Positions 56,824-64,000 of a DNA stretch of 64,000 nt are shown here, one piece after another; position 1 is the stretch's first letter; every line of letters begins with the position of its first letter. Origin of the DNA: Methylobacterium sp. 2A (GTDB lineage Bacteria > Pseudomonadota > Alphaproteobacteria > Rhizobiales > Beijerinckiaceae); the NCBI RefSeq assembly GCF_009806555.1, contig NZ_VUOK01000003.1, positions 248,001-312,000 on the forward strand, given 5' to 3'. Made by a program: the position numbers and the translations under genes. The notes below the pieces were generated by a model. The model did no database searches and was not told the origin of the DNA. It saw only the letters and a program-made list of their open reading frames with translations.

Positions 56824-57810
56824 TCAGCCCGCGGTCGCGGCGATCTTCTCGCCGTCCGGTCCGAGCCACCGCCGAAGATGTTCGGCGAGGCCGCGGATGC
56901 CGGAGATGCCCATGTGCGCCGCGACCTTGCGCAGGACTCGTTCGGACGGATTCCGCTGAGACGCGCCGGTCGGCACGTAGTGGATGCTGACCCCGAGGGC
57001 GTGCGCCGCCTCGCGGAACGACGCGCTATGGAACTCGCGGGCGTTGTCGACCAGGACGGCGGTGGGGGCGAGGGCCGCGAGTCCGATCACCTCGACGCCC
57101 GCGGCGGACACGCCGCCATGGAGCAGGCGCACGAACTCGCCCGCTTCGAGGGACCGTCCGAGCGCGGCCCCGAACGGGCGCCCGCCGCGGTCCCACGCGA
57201 GGGCCAGGTCCGCCGTTTCCCCCGAAGCGTCCCGCAGGCGGACGATGTCCATGCGAACCGCGCCCTCCGGAAGCCGGGGGTCGGGGCGTCGCGCGCCGTC
57301 GATCCTGCCGAAGCGCCGCGGGGCATCCGCAGGATCGACGGCCGGCTCGGCCGCGCGTCGATGCGGGGCTTGGCGGGAGCGGCGCTGTTCCGGGATGACC
57401 GTGCGCGCGGGCGTCGTCATCGACACGACGCCGTGATCAGGCGTCGTGCCGGGCTTCGCCGGTCTCGCCGGCCCCATGACGTCCGGCAGCTGTGCGCCGT
57501 CGCCCATCCGGACAGGCCTGACGGGCGTCGCCGTCCCGCGGCTGCGCAGCACCGGGATCAGAGCGGCAGGGTCGCGGCCGGCGCTTTCGTACCGGCGGCA
57601 CCATGCGGCCACGGTCCGGGGGGCCGGCGGCTTGCCGCCGACCTCCGCCGCGACCTCCGCGACGACGGCGGCGACCCTGGTCAGCGCAGGCCGCCGGGCC
57701 AGGCCTCGCATCGCGCGGACGTAGACGAGTCGCCGTTCGACTTCGGCGGCGAGACGCTCGCTGGGGGCGGGCGCGGCGTGGCGGGTGGGAAAGTCGTTCT
57801 GGGGGGGCAT
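56824..57810 (-). CDS. Compact second TnsB-like protein with retained D-D-E residues
   Basis: 328 residues from the ATG at 57810 (AGGAAG seven bases upstream). The N-terminal helical part (about 17-95: SERLAAEVERRLVYVRAMRG, APRTVAAWCRRYESAGRDPA) aligns with the same part of the neighbouring TnsB. A reduced rve-like core follows with Asp188 (RMDIVRL), Asp255 (VDNAREFHS) and Glu290 (NPSERVL), spaced D-34-E against D-35-E in TnsB. The beta-barrel and TnsC-binding tail are absent, and the linker (100-180) is disordered. It is first in the operon, next to the right end. It may bind ends or regulate the main transposase; catalysis is uncertain. Confidence 0.75.
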   Translation of the reverse strand: MPPQNDFPTRHAAPAPSERLAAEVERRLVYVRAMRGLARRPALTRVAAVVAEVAAEVGGKPPAPRTVAAWCRRYESAGRDPAALIPVLRSRGTATPVRPVRMGDGAQLPDVMGPARPAKPGTTPDHGVVSMTTPARTVIPEQRRSRQAPHRRAAEPAVDPADAPRRFGRIDGARRPDPRLPEGAVRMDIVRLRDASGETADLALAWDRGGRPFGAALGRSLEAGEFVRLLHGGVSAAGVEVIGLAALAPTAVLVDNAREFHSASFREAAHALGVSIHYVPTGASQRNPSERVLRKVAAHMGISGIRGLAEHLRRWLGPDGEKIAATAG

Positions 57811-58104
57811 GGATCTTCCTTGCCTGGCGGCTTGCGGGACGAGCGGATGCCGGGCGGGCACGGGGCGGCCGCCGACCGGCGGCTTCGGGCGCCGCTGCAC
57901 GGGCGGACCCGTGCGGGTCGTCGTCGTACCGCCGCGGCCCAAGGGGGACGCTGACGGACGGGGGCACATCGGGGACGGGCGGGCTCGCGCGGCGTCGAAC
58001 GGCTGGCGCCGGCGGGGCGAACGTGCCGCCTGGATCCGGCTGACCGGGGCGGCCCCGACCGGAGAATGCGACCAGGACAGGTCGCCATGCCCGCGGTCGG
58101 GCAG

Positions 58105-58268
58105 GGATGTATGTTTGGGGGAGGGTTGAGCGCGGACGGGTGTCGCAGCGACGCTCACGGTCGTAATACATGCGAGAGCGGATGTATGCAAGTGAGAAAA
58201 TGCGCTAAGGTCCGCAAGACTGTGGATAAGGCGTTTTGTACATCGTTAATACTATCTAAAGATCGACA
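58105..58268 (-). repeat. Candidate right end of the Tn7-like element with short repeats
   Basis: An AT-richer 0.16 kb just upstream of the operon. Reading inward from 58268 it starts TGTCGATCTTTAGATAG. GGATGTATG occurs at 58105 and 58180, an inverted ATACAT at 58166, and GATGTACA on the minus strand near 58244. Tn7-like ends start TGT and hold several TnsB-binding repeats, which this matches in form. The insertion-site duplication cannot be checked without the left end. Confidence 0.5.
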
Positions 58269-58785
58269 AACGGCGCGGCCGGCTTCGTTCGCGTCCGGTC
58301 GCGGGGAGAAGCGCGCCGGCGTCCCGCCGATCGGCTCGGTCGAAGCTGCGCGACCCTTCGGAAGCGGGCGGCCCCGCGTACGGTCCGCCCGTCGAAGCGG
58401 CGCCGCCCGATCGATTGATCGACCGCCACCGCGAGGCTCGCCCGCACACTGCGGCGATTCCGGGCCTTGCCCGTCGCAGGTCGGACCGCGTCGACATCGG
58501 CGGCGGTGAAGAAGCAGGAGCCGCGGGCGTCGGCCAGCCATGCGTGGGGCATGGTCGGTCCGCGGGCCCGGCCTCTCCTTCGCCGACGTCAGACCGCGCA
58601 GCCGTGCTCCGGCCGGTTCCGCGGCGGCGCGGGCATCCCGGGCGACGGACGGATCCTCCGCGGGATGGCGCTTCAGGTCGCGGCGGAGCCGCGCCAGGGG
58701 AACTCCCACACGCCCTCCGTGCCGGCCATCTCCGGCCCCGTGGGCTGGCGGATCCCGTCGTCGGCCCGGGCCTCCGGCCGAGCCC
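58269..58785. other. Flanking DNA right of the transposon
   Basis: About 0.5 kb without a recognised gene. A minus-strand frame (58256-58552, MPHAWLADARGSCFFTAADV) ends just inside the transposon end and may be an interrupted gene. Confidence 0.35.
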
Positions 58786-59448
58786 CTAGCCGTTCATGAC
58801 GATCTGCCAAGCGGCCGCGCCGGGGCTGACTTCCGGGCTGACCGCGCCGCACGGTTCGACCCCGTGGAAGCCGTTTTCCATCATGAGCAGCAGGCCGTGG
58901 GACTCGCCGTCCAGGGTGAAGACTTCCCAGACACGGATCGCGTCGCCGGCGCTGTGCCGGCGGGCCTCGTAGACGGGATGCGTGGGCCAATCGACCACCG
59001 GGTCGAGCACGACGGTGACGGCGGAGCCGGCACGCGTGTCGTCATCGTATTCGTCGGGGGCCATCGCGCGAACGAGGCCGCGCCGATCCTGTCGCGCCAG
59101 GTCGACGTCCGCGTCCCATCGCTGCGGCCGATCCACGACCCGCATGGGTCCGTCCAGGGGGAACAGCGCGACGCCGCCCGCATCCCGCGCCACGGCGAGG
59201 CGGCGTCCCGCCATCGTCACGAGCACCCGCGTCACGTCCGCGCCACCGCCTCGCCGAACGGTCGCGGTCTTGTCGGACTCCAGCGCGCGAACGATCTCCG
59301 CGGCCCGATCCGAGGTCCGCCGGTTTTCGCCGTGATCGATCGCGAAGGTCGACGTTCCCGACGCGACAGCGCGCCTCACGCGCTCGAATGCCTCCAGCCG
59401 ATCGCGATGCAGCGGCGGTCTTCGGGGGATCTGAGTGGGCTCCGGCAT
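58786..59448 (-). CDS. Hypothetical protein, 220 residues
   Basis: ATG at 59448 with AGGAG upstream. An N-terminal helical part (HRDRLEAFERVRRAVASGTS) is followed by a beta-rich region (VTRVLVTMAGRRLAVARDAG, SAVTVVLDPVVDWPTHPV) and a C-terminus GLLLMMENGFHGVEP. It looks like a soluble, cytoplasmic two-part protein. No family recognised. It is monocistronic and lies next to the transposon insertion. Confidence 0.55.
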   Translation of the reverse strand: MPEPTQIPRRPPLHRDRLEAFERVRRAVASGTSTFAIDHGENRRTSDRAAEIVRALESDKTATVRRGGGADVTRVLVTMAGRRLAVARDAGGVALFPLDGPMRVVDRPQRWDADVDLARQDRRGLVRAMAPDEYDDDTRAGSAVTVVLDPVVDWPTHPVYEARRHSAGDAIRVWEVFTLDGESHGLLLMMENGFHGVEPCGAVSPEVSPGAAAWQIVMNG

Positions 59449-59579
59449 AGTTGGTGACTCCTGGTGCGGGATGGTCGGCACCCGCATTCCCCCGCGTGGC
59501 CAGGCGCCTGGTCCGACTATGGCCAGGGCGGAAACGGGGTCAGGGACGCCGTGAGCGAGCCGGTTCCGAAGGTGGCGCG

Positions 59580-59807
59580 ATGCGTAGGCGCCGCGGCCAT
59601 GGGCCGATCCGCGTCTGGCCGCGCAGGCCCTGTGGCGGTTCCGGGTCGGGGGGCAGCAAAGCCGTTCTGGCCGACGTTGGCGATCGCGGATTGAGCGGAT
59701 GGTTAATGGGCGGCCAACTCCAGGACTTCGCTGGCTGGGCCGCGCGCCTGATAGCCGATCCAAAGATCCGCTTTCGGACATCTAAGTTCCACGTCGGGTC
59801 AGCCTAG
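59580..59807 (+). CDS. Possible small protein before a strong terminator
   Basis: 75 residues; GAAGGTGG precedes the ATG. The C-terminal half (LMGGQLQDFAGWAARLIADP, RFRTSKFHVGSA) has natural composition, and a strong hairpin begins 6 bp after the stop. The N-terminal half is Arg/Gly-rich. No family recognised. Confidence 0.4.
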   Translation: MRRRRGHGPIRVWPRRPCGGSGSGGSKAVLADVGDRGLSGWLMGGQLQDFAGWAARLIADPKIRFRTSKFHVGSA

Positions 59808-59812
59808 AGTAA

Positions 59813-59844
59813 AGCGGGCCGCCATCACTTGATGACGGCCCGCT
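59813..59844. terminator. Strong stem-loop terminator
   Basis: AGCGGGCCGCCATCA pairs with TGATGACGGCCCGCT (one mismatch) around a 2-base loop, followed by GCCTTTG. It separates the upstream small gene from the XRE-type regulator gene. Confidence 0.65.
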
Positions 59845-59963
59845 GCCTTTGAGCGTGGGCGGCGCCCGAATCAGCCGTCACCGGCGTTCGTCGCTGAAGG
59901 TTTTTTCGATCTCCTTTGGACGAGCGTCCCGGGTCACCTTCCCCTTGTCGGAAGGAGAACGTC

Positions 59964-60716
59964 ATGAAGTCCAAGGAAATCATCGAGCGCCTGGCAGCCA
60001 TGCCGCCTCGGCCGCCGGGGGTTCCTGCCGTGCCGCCCATCGAGCTGGTCGCGATGGTGACCCGGATGGGACGAAGCCTGAGACAGTGGAAGAAGGAGAC
60101 CCTGGCCGATTTCGCCTGTGTCTCGTTGTCTACGATCGAACGCGTCGAGCGCGCCGAGCCGGTCGGCGTTGAAAGCCTGGACAGGGTCGCCCTCGCGCTC
60201 GGCTATGAGAAGGGGGCCTTCACGGCCGCCCGCATTCCCATTCCACGCGAGCAGGCCGCCGCCGAGTTCGTCGAGGAAATGGGTAACCTCGAAGCGGTTC
60301 CGGTACGGCCCTTTCTGACGCACCGGCAGGTCCGGATGGTCGCCGGCACGCAGGCGTTCTTGATCCATCGTCCGGAACTCGGGCCCGCCTACGACGCCGA
60401 CGTCGAAGCCCTGACGGAATGGATCGATCTGGTTTCATGGGTGATGGGGCCGCATTCCATAGGCGGCGGCGAGTTCAACCGCAGGCGGGATCTATGCGGG
60501 AATGTCCTTGCATCGGTGTCCGAGTTGCGAAGGAGAGGCGTGACCGTGCTGGTCGCCGTGATGGAAGCCCCTATCCCCGGTATCCCGGACTGGAAGGTCG
60601 CGATCATCTCGCTGACCCCCCGTCTCTCGGATCCCGGGGCCACCAACCGGCGGACCATCCTCGTCGACAGGCGCTTGGTCCAACCAGGACCGGGATATCT
60701 GCCCTACCTCGCCTAG
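59964..60716 (+). CDS. XRE-type HTH protein with extra C-terminal domain
   Basis: 250 residues; GAAGGAG before the ATG at 59964. An HTH lies at about 38-85 (WKKETLADFACVSLSTIERV, ESLDRVALALGYEKGAF). The C-terminal domain (about 120-250: GPAYDADVEALTEWIDLVSW, GVTVLVAVMEAPIP) is unfamiliar and could bind a ligand or partner. It is followed by the TIR-domain gene after 90 bp with a palindrome in between that could be its operator. A regulator of the TIR gene is a reasonable inference. Confidence 0.68.
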   Translation: MKSKEIIERLAAMPPRPPGVPAVPPIELVAMVTRMGRSLRQWKKETLADFACVSLSTIERVERAEPVGVESLDRVALALGYEKGAFTAARIPIPREQAAAEFVEEMGNLEAVPVRPFLTHRQVRMVAGTQAFLIHRPELGPAYDADVEALTEWIDLVSWVMGPHSIGGGEFNRRRDLCGNVLASVSELRRRGVTVLVAVMEAPIPGIPDWKVAIISLTPRLSDPGATNRRTILVDRRLVQPGPGYLPYLA

Positions 60717-60735
60717 GCCGACGACCGAAACCCTT

Positions 60736-60755
60736 CCGGTTTGGGAACAAACCGG
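60736..60755. promoter_or_regulatory. Palindrome between XRE and TIR genes
   Basis: CCGGTTTG (60736-60743) and CAAACCGG (60748-60755) are perfect complements with a GGAA loop. It lies 51 bp before the TIR gene start. It may be an operator for the XRE protein or a weak terminator. Confidence 0.4.
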
Positions 60756-60806
60756 GTCCAGGGAGCATGACTCGCGACCTTGGCCGCTAGCCAAACGGGG
60801 GCAACG

Positions 60807-61517
60807 ATGCGCGCCCGCGCTTCCTTATCCACACGGAAGGCCGTCCCCCGGCCCAAGGCGGCACGGCCGCCGGCGCGCACGACGAGGCCGTCCGGGCAGC
60901 CCGGCAGGAAGGAAAAGTCCGAGGTCAGGATCTTCGTGTCCTACTCGCACATGGACGCCGACGCGCGCAGGAAACTCGAAACGCATCTGGCCCCCTTGAA
61001 GGGCGACAACGTCTCGACTTGGTTCGACGGCGACATGAACGCGGGCGACAAGCTCGATACCGCCATCGCCCGGGCACTCAGGAACGCCCACGTCTTCGTC
61101 GGCCTGCTGAGCCCCGACTACCTGGCGAGCCACTACTGCTGGAAGATCGAGTACAGGCGCGCCATGAACCGGCGTGCCCGCGGCACAATGCGGGTGGTCG
61201 CCGTCGTCGTCCGGCCCTGCGACTGGAAGTCGACCCCGGCCGCAGGCTTCAAGCTGCTCCCGGAAGACGGGCGGGAGGTCACCCGCTGGCGCAGTGCGGA
61301 TGCCGCCTATCTCAATGTCGCTCAGGGCATTCGACGCGTAGTGGCCGCCGTCCGACGGGAAATCGCGGCGGCTTCGCAGCCGGCCAAGCCGAAGCGGGCC
61401 GCCGCCAAGGCCACGGCGAAGGCGGCCGCCAAGGGTTCGGCGCCGCCGAAGGCGAAGAAGCCACGTGCCCGGGCGAACGTGGCACGCAAGCCTTCCAAAG
61501 CGGGCACCAAGACCTGA
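60807..61517 (+). CDS. TIR-domain protein with basic Lys/Ala-rich tail
   Basis: 236 residues. A basic disordered N-terminus of 38 residues is followed by a TIR domain (about 40-185): IFVSYSHMD, WFDGDMNAGDKL, FVGLLSPDYLASHYCWKIEY with the candidate NADase glutamate Glu115, as in bacterial TIR NAD-consuming effectors. The C-terminus (about 190-236) is rich in Ala, Lys and Pro (AAAKATAKAAAKG) like histone H1 and could bind DNA, RNA or membranes. TIR proteins occur in phage defence (Thoeris, CBASS) and elsewhere. No ThsA-like partner is visible. An immune-effector role is an inference. Confidence 0.85.
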   Translation: MRARASLSTRKAVPRPKAARPPARTTRPSGQPGRKEKSEVRIFVSYSHMDADARRKLETHLAPLKGDNVSTWFDGDMNAGDKLDTAIARALRNAHVFVGLLSPDYLASHYCWKIEYRRAMNRRARGTMRVVAVVVRPCDWKSTPAAGFKLLPEDGREVTRWRSADAAYLNVAQGIRRVVAAVRREIAAASQPAKPKRAAAKATAKAAAKGSAPPKAKKPRARANVARKPSKAGTKT

Positions 61518-61539
61518 TCCGCCCCGCGGCGGAGGTAGC

Positions 61540-61896
61540 CTAGACGTAGCCCGGGTTCGGCTGCGCCCAGATCAGCTGAAGTGTGTTCCCCTTGACCTCG
61601 ATCTTCAGGGCCGTGAGGTCCTCCAGCGCCTGAGCCATGCCTGCGACGGCCGCCTTCCCGAAGCCGTAGGCCGGGATCTCCAAGGAAGGCCGCTTGCACT
61701 CGGCCATCGACACCGCTTCCTGGACGATCTGGCCTATATTCGTCTCGACGAAGTCGACGCCGGCGTCCCGGCCATACAGCTTCACGTCGCGGAACAGGTG
61801 GTGGACGCCGCCGTCGCGCGACATCTGCAGGGAGGCGTTCGACATCGCCCGGCGGTGGGTGTCCTGAACCTTGGCCTTGATCTCCGTAGGCGTCAC
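61540..61896 (-). CDS. Hypothetical protein, 118 residues
   Basis: GTG start at 61896 with AGGGAG upstream. Mostly alpha/beta, with THRRAMSNASLQMSRDGG, VETNIGQIVQEAVSMAECKR and ALEDLTALKIEVKGNTLQL. No signal or membrane segment. It is convergent with the TIR gene, 22 bp apart. No family recognised. Confidence 0.6.
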   Translation of the reverse strand: MTPTEIKAKVQDTHRRAMSNASLQMSRDGGVHHLFRDVKLYGRDAGVDFVETNIGQIVQEAVSMAECKRPSLEIPAYGFGKAAVAGMAQALEDLTALKIEVKGNTLQLIWAQPNPGYV

Positions 61897-61993
61897 GGGG
61901 TTCTCCCTTGGCGTGGGTCAAATGGTTGACCCGTGCATTGAAAGCGTGGCGGCCAGCCATCACGTCACGCCTAGTTGGTGACGGAGACTGCCG

Positions 61994-62206
61994 ATGACCA
62001 AGCCAGGAAACATCTACGTGGAGCCGCGCGAGGACGGCGACTTCGCCGTGCGCCGCGAGGGATCCAAGCGCGCGAGCGCCATCACGCCGACCCAGAAGGC
62101 GGGGATCGAGCGGGCTCGCGAACTGGAGCCCGACAAGAAGCCGAACGTGGCGCGGGTCCGGAACACGAAGGTCGGCGGTCCCGACCAGTTTCGGAAGACC
62201 CGATAG
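61994..62206 (+). CDS. DUF2188 domain protein
   Basis: 70 residues: IYVEPREDGDFAVRREGSKR with SAITPTQKAGIERARELEP match the DUF2188 pattern (short beta-sheet then helix). Such small proteins are common in bacteria; function unknown. It begins 98 bp from the divergent 118-residue gene. Confidence 0.68.
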   Translation: MTKPGNIYVEPREDGDFAVRREGSKRASAITPTQKAGIERARELEPDKKPNVARVRNTKVGGPDQFRKTR

Positions 62207-62233
62207 TCCACGGCCGTCGGATCGCGACCTTCG

Positions 62234-62443
62234 TCAGCGAAGGGTTGCGCTCTCGTCAGGTTCGAGATGCCGGTCCGCTCCGCCGGGACCGCCCGACGAG
62301 ACGTGGCCATTCAAGCGCTCCAGATGCTCGAAGACATGCTCGAAGGCGGCCGTGATGGCTGCCTCGAACGAGCCGTCCGCCTTGCCCCGGGCCTGCTTCA
62401 GGCCGCTGAGCAGTTCGCGATGCTTTTCGGTGTCACTCGACAT
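62234..62443 (-). CDS. Small hypothetical protein
   Basis: 69 residues from the ATG at 62443 (GGGAG upstream). Helical (DTEKHRELLSGLKQARGKAD, SFEAAITAAFEHVFEHLERL), no family known. It is convergent with the DUF2188 gene, with 27 bp between the two stops. Confidence 0.5.
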   Translation of the reverse strand: MSSDTEKHRELLSGLKQARGKADGSFEAAITAAFEHVFEHLERLNGHVSSGGPGGADRHLEPDESATLR

Positions 62444-62519
62444 GATGCGTGCTCCCGCCGGGCAAACCGCCCGGTCCTCGAAGCCAAGTTCTCGCGTATC
62501 GTCGGGTTCCGGACGGTGG

Positions 62520-62747
62520 ATGAAGCGCGCCAATCAGGAGCGACAGCCTTCGCGACGCTTCCCGCCGGCGGGAGGTCAAACGCTGTTTTTCGGATCGGGA
62601 CCGCACACGCGCCATAGGGCGGCAGCCAGCCCGACATTCCCCAGTGCGGGTACCCGCGAGCGCGCCGACCGCTACAGCGAGCGGAAAGAACGGGAGCCCG
62701 AGCGCCTGAAGGCGGTCGTCGCCGACATCGGCTTCGTGAAGCGTTGA
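62520..62747 (+). CDS. Possible small basic protein
   Basis: 75 residues; the C-terminal part (ERADRYSERKEREPERLKAV) is a charged helix. The N-terminal half is low-complexity. It overlaps nothing and has a GGACGG near the start. Uncertain. Confidence 0.35.
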   Translation: MKRANQERQPSRRFPPAGGQTLFFGSGPHTRHRAAASPTFPSAGTRERADRYSERKEREPERLKAVVADIGFVKR

Positions 62748-62840
62748 GGAACCGTCCGGCCCGATCACGCTGCCCCTTCCCGATCATGCCGCGATCGGGT
62801 CAGGTTTCGAACGGGACGATACGATCGGGGGCATCGGAGC

Positions 62841-63437
62841 ATGGACGAACCGGATAACGGGGCAGCAGCCGCGCCGAGCCCTCGCGACGAAGCCGAATTC
62901 CATCGGTTCACGCGCCTTCAGCTCTCCTGCTCCGATTTCGCGCAGGCCATGAGCGCGGCCACCTTCCTCCTGCAGGAACTGGAAGACGACGTCGTCTACG
63001 GCCTGCCGGCCTGGCGGAAGTTCCGTTGCTACGAGACAACGATGGTCGTGGCCTACGCACGACCGTTCTCGCAATCCAAGGGACGGGTCCCGAAGCTCGG
63101 CTGGAAGGCGCTCGGCGTCGAACTGTCCTCGGCCGAATTGGCCCTGCACGAGAAGGTCGTCGCCCATCGCAATAGTCTCTACGGGCATTCCGACGCCGAC
63201 GCCGTGGAACTACGGATGCTGTATCTCCACGAGGTGTTCAATCACAACGGCGCGGAGATGAACCTGTTCATGCCGCGGTTCGAGGAGCGGCCGCGCTTCG
63301 ACCTCGATGAGATCTTCCGCATCTACGAGCTTTGCTCGAAGCTGAACCACCATGCCTTCATGGCGTGTCAGGATCTCGGCAAGCAGTTTCGCGATCGCTT
63401 CGAGCCCCTGCCCATGAATTTGAGCGATCCCGATTGA
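62841..63437 (+). CDS. Helical hypothetical protein with a possible HEPN-type RNase motif
   Basis: 198 residues, mostly helical (FAQAMSAATFLLQELEDD, ALHEKVVAHRNSLYGHSDAD). RNSLYGH (Arg110 to His116, R-x5-H) fits the R-x4-6-H motif of HEPN ribonucleases, and the preceding helix pattern resembles AbiU2/HEPN families. The rest (RPRFDLDEIFRIYELCSKLN) is unfamiliar. If HEPN, it would be a toxin or defence nuclease; no adjacent MNT antitoxin is seen. Confidence 0.6.
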   Translation: MDEPDNGAAAAPSPRDEAEFHRFTRLQLSCSDFAQAMSAATFLLQELEDDVVYGLPAWRKFRCYETTMVVAYARPFSQSKGRVPKLGWKALGVELSSAELALHEKVVAHRNSLYGHSDADAVELRMLYLHEVFNHNGAEMNLFMPRFEERPRFDLDEIFRIYELCSKLNHHAFMACQDLGKQFRDRFEPLPMNLSDPD

Positions 63438-63564
63438 GCGGTTCGCTGGCCGGCGGTCACAGAGAAACGCCGGGCGGATCCGTCGTCTGCGCCCGAATAT
63501 GCCGGCGCGGATAAAGTCGGCACAATTCCGGCGGGCCAGCCGGCAACGACCGTGGCCGCTTCGC

Positions 63565-64000
63565 TCAAGCTGGGGGAGCCGCTTCCCTGGCGCGGCCGAG
63601 CGTCGGGAACGTGCCGCGCGAGAATCCCGTCTCGCCGCGCTCGAAATACCAGCCGTGGCTCACCCGCACCGACATCTTCTTGTGCAGTGTCCTCGGCGTC
63701 AGCGGCTCCCGGCGATCCGCCGCCCCGCGCACCGTCGCCGGCTTCAGGAGCCGGAGGATCTGCGCCGCGGTCATCGTGCCGGAGGCGCGCAGGATCTCGT
63801 AGATCTCCCGCATGACGCGGTCCCAGAACTCCTCCGACCGGCCCCGCTCCAGCCGCGCCTCGGCCCGCGTGACGCTCTCGCGCAGCCCCGCGATCTCCGC
63901 CTCGGCCGCGTCCAGACGATCCAGCGCCTCGGCCAGCAGTTCCTCGCTCGCACGCACGGTCACCGCCAGGTTCTCGCGGTCCCGGGTCAGCCGCGCCGCC
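63565..64000 (-). CDS. Coiled-coil hypothetical protein, 5' end outside the window
   Basis: About 145 residues visible; the frame stays open to the right edge (a GTG at 63963 could start it). A long coiled coil (EALDRLDAAEAEIAGLRESV and following) leads to a compact end (TAAQILRLLKPATV, SVRVSHGWYFERGETGFSRG) that looks winged-helix-like. No family recognised; the region right of it is not visible. Confidence 0.55.
   Translation of the reverse strand, partial: AARLTRDRENLAVTVRASEELLAEALDRLDAAEAEIAGLRESVTRAEARLERGRSEEFWDRVMREIYEILRASGTMTAAQILRLLKPATVRGAADRREPLTPRTLHKKMSVRVSHGWYFERGETGFSRGTFPTLGRAREAAPPA

Larger units (their letters stand above)
50654..58268 (-). mobile_element. Tn7-like transposition module (TnsB2-TnsA-TnsB-TnsC-TniQ) with right end
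   Basis: Five co-directional genes in the order compact TnsB-like protein, TnsA, TnsB/TniA, TnsC/TniB, TniQ, with short spacings or overlaps. The right end is proposed at 58268 (TGTCGATC reading inward) with several ATGTATG-type repeats inside. The left end is unknown, so the element may extend leftward past 50654 and include the metal-resistance genes as cargo. TnsA next to TnsB indicates cut-and-paste as in Tn7. No CRISPR array or Cas gene is associated here. Confidence 0.8.

Noticed and set aside
58105..58190. GGATGTATG repeats as a CRISPR array
   Set aside because: Only two direct copies of nine bases with irregular spacing; better explained as transposase-binding sites.
50653..58268. 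CRISPR-associated transposon
   Set aside because: No Cas genes or repeats occur with the tns genes, and TniQ is of the long TnsD-like type.

Overview
This is a very GC-rich window (coding third positions almost always G or C). Its gene content points to an alphaproteobacterium of the Methylobacterium/Methylorubrum type (Hyphomicrobiales): an Omp25-like barrel fused to a carbohydrate porin, MHYT-GGDEF-EAL and PAS proteins, IS5/IS427-type and IS3 (IS407-group) elements, and many small lineage-specific proteins. It reads as accessory DNA (genomic island or megaplasmid). Mobile elements and decayed genes are dense, and metal and redox genes are in short blocks separated by 0.3-2 kb without intact genes. 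The organism is an inference from content; no rRNA, tRNA or core housekeeping marker lies in the window.

Layout. (1) 1-4.6 kb, minus strand: a translationally coupled pair, a membrane-anchored TerB_N/TerB/TerB_C protein with a peptidoglycan-binding domain and a DUF2791 (BrxC/BrxD-like) ATPase that runs off the left edge. (2) 4.9-12.6 kb: a decarboxylating dehydrogenase of the isopropylmalate/tartrate family, a catalase-fold protein, an MHYT-GGDEF-EAL protein, two decayed response-regulator receivers and an unrecognised 427-aa protein. (3) 12.8-15.9 kb: a transposon graveyard with a complete IS3-family element, an IS5-family fragment fused in frame to a TniQ fragment, and a frameshifted DUF5343 gene. 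(4) 16-22 kb: porin, a decayed cyanase and a ZIP-family transporter. (5) 22-29 kb: a LysR regulator, thioredoxin-fold proteins, MgtC, a TnpB remnant, a thioredoxin-reductase-like flavoprotein and a SCO1-type copper/redox protein.

(6) 28.9-46.9 kb is the metal-resistance block. It holds a Zn/Cd/Pb P1B-ATPase under a MerR-type 19-bp-spacer promoter, an OmpR-type two-component pair, DUF1275, a CzcB-CzcA RND pump without an outer-membrane channel gene, a CDF exporter, a decayed second CzcB and an nreAB-like CsoR/RcnR repressor plus MFS exporter preceded by a CTATCC-G4-GGATAG operator. Together these would move Zn/Cd/Co/Ni from cytoplasm to periplasm (P-type ATPase, CDF, MFS) and onward out of the cell (RND).

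(7) 50.7-58.3 kb is a five-gene minus-strand Tn7-like transposition module: a compact second TnsB-like protein, TnsA endonuclease, TnsB/TniA, TnsC/TniB and TniQ/TnsD. A candidate right end (reading TGTCGATC inward) lies at 58268. This is the most distinctive system in the window; the resistance block to its left could be its cargo, although I found no left end. (8) 58.8-64 kb is a flank of small genes including an HTH regulator, a TIR protein with a histone-H1-like tail, a DUF2188 protein and a protein with a possible HEPN motif, so a small defence or stress neighbourhood is possible.
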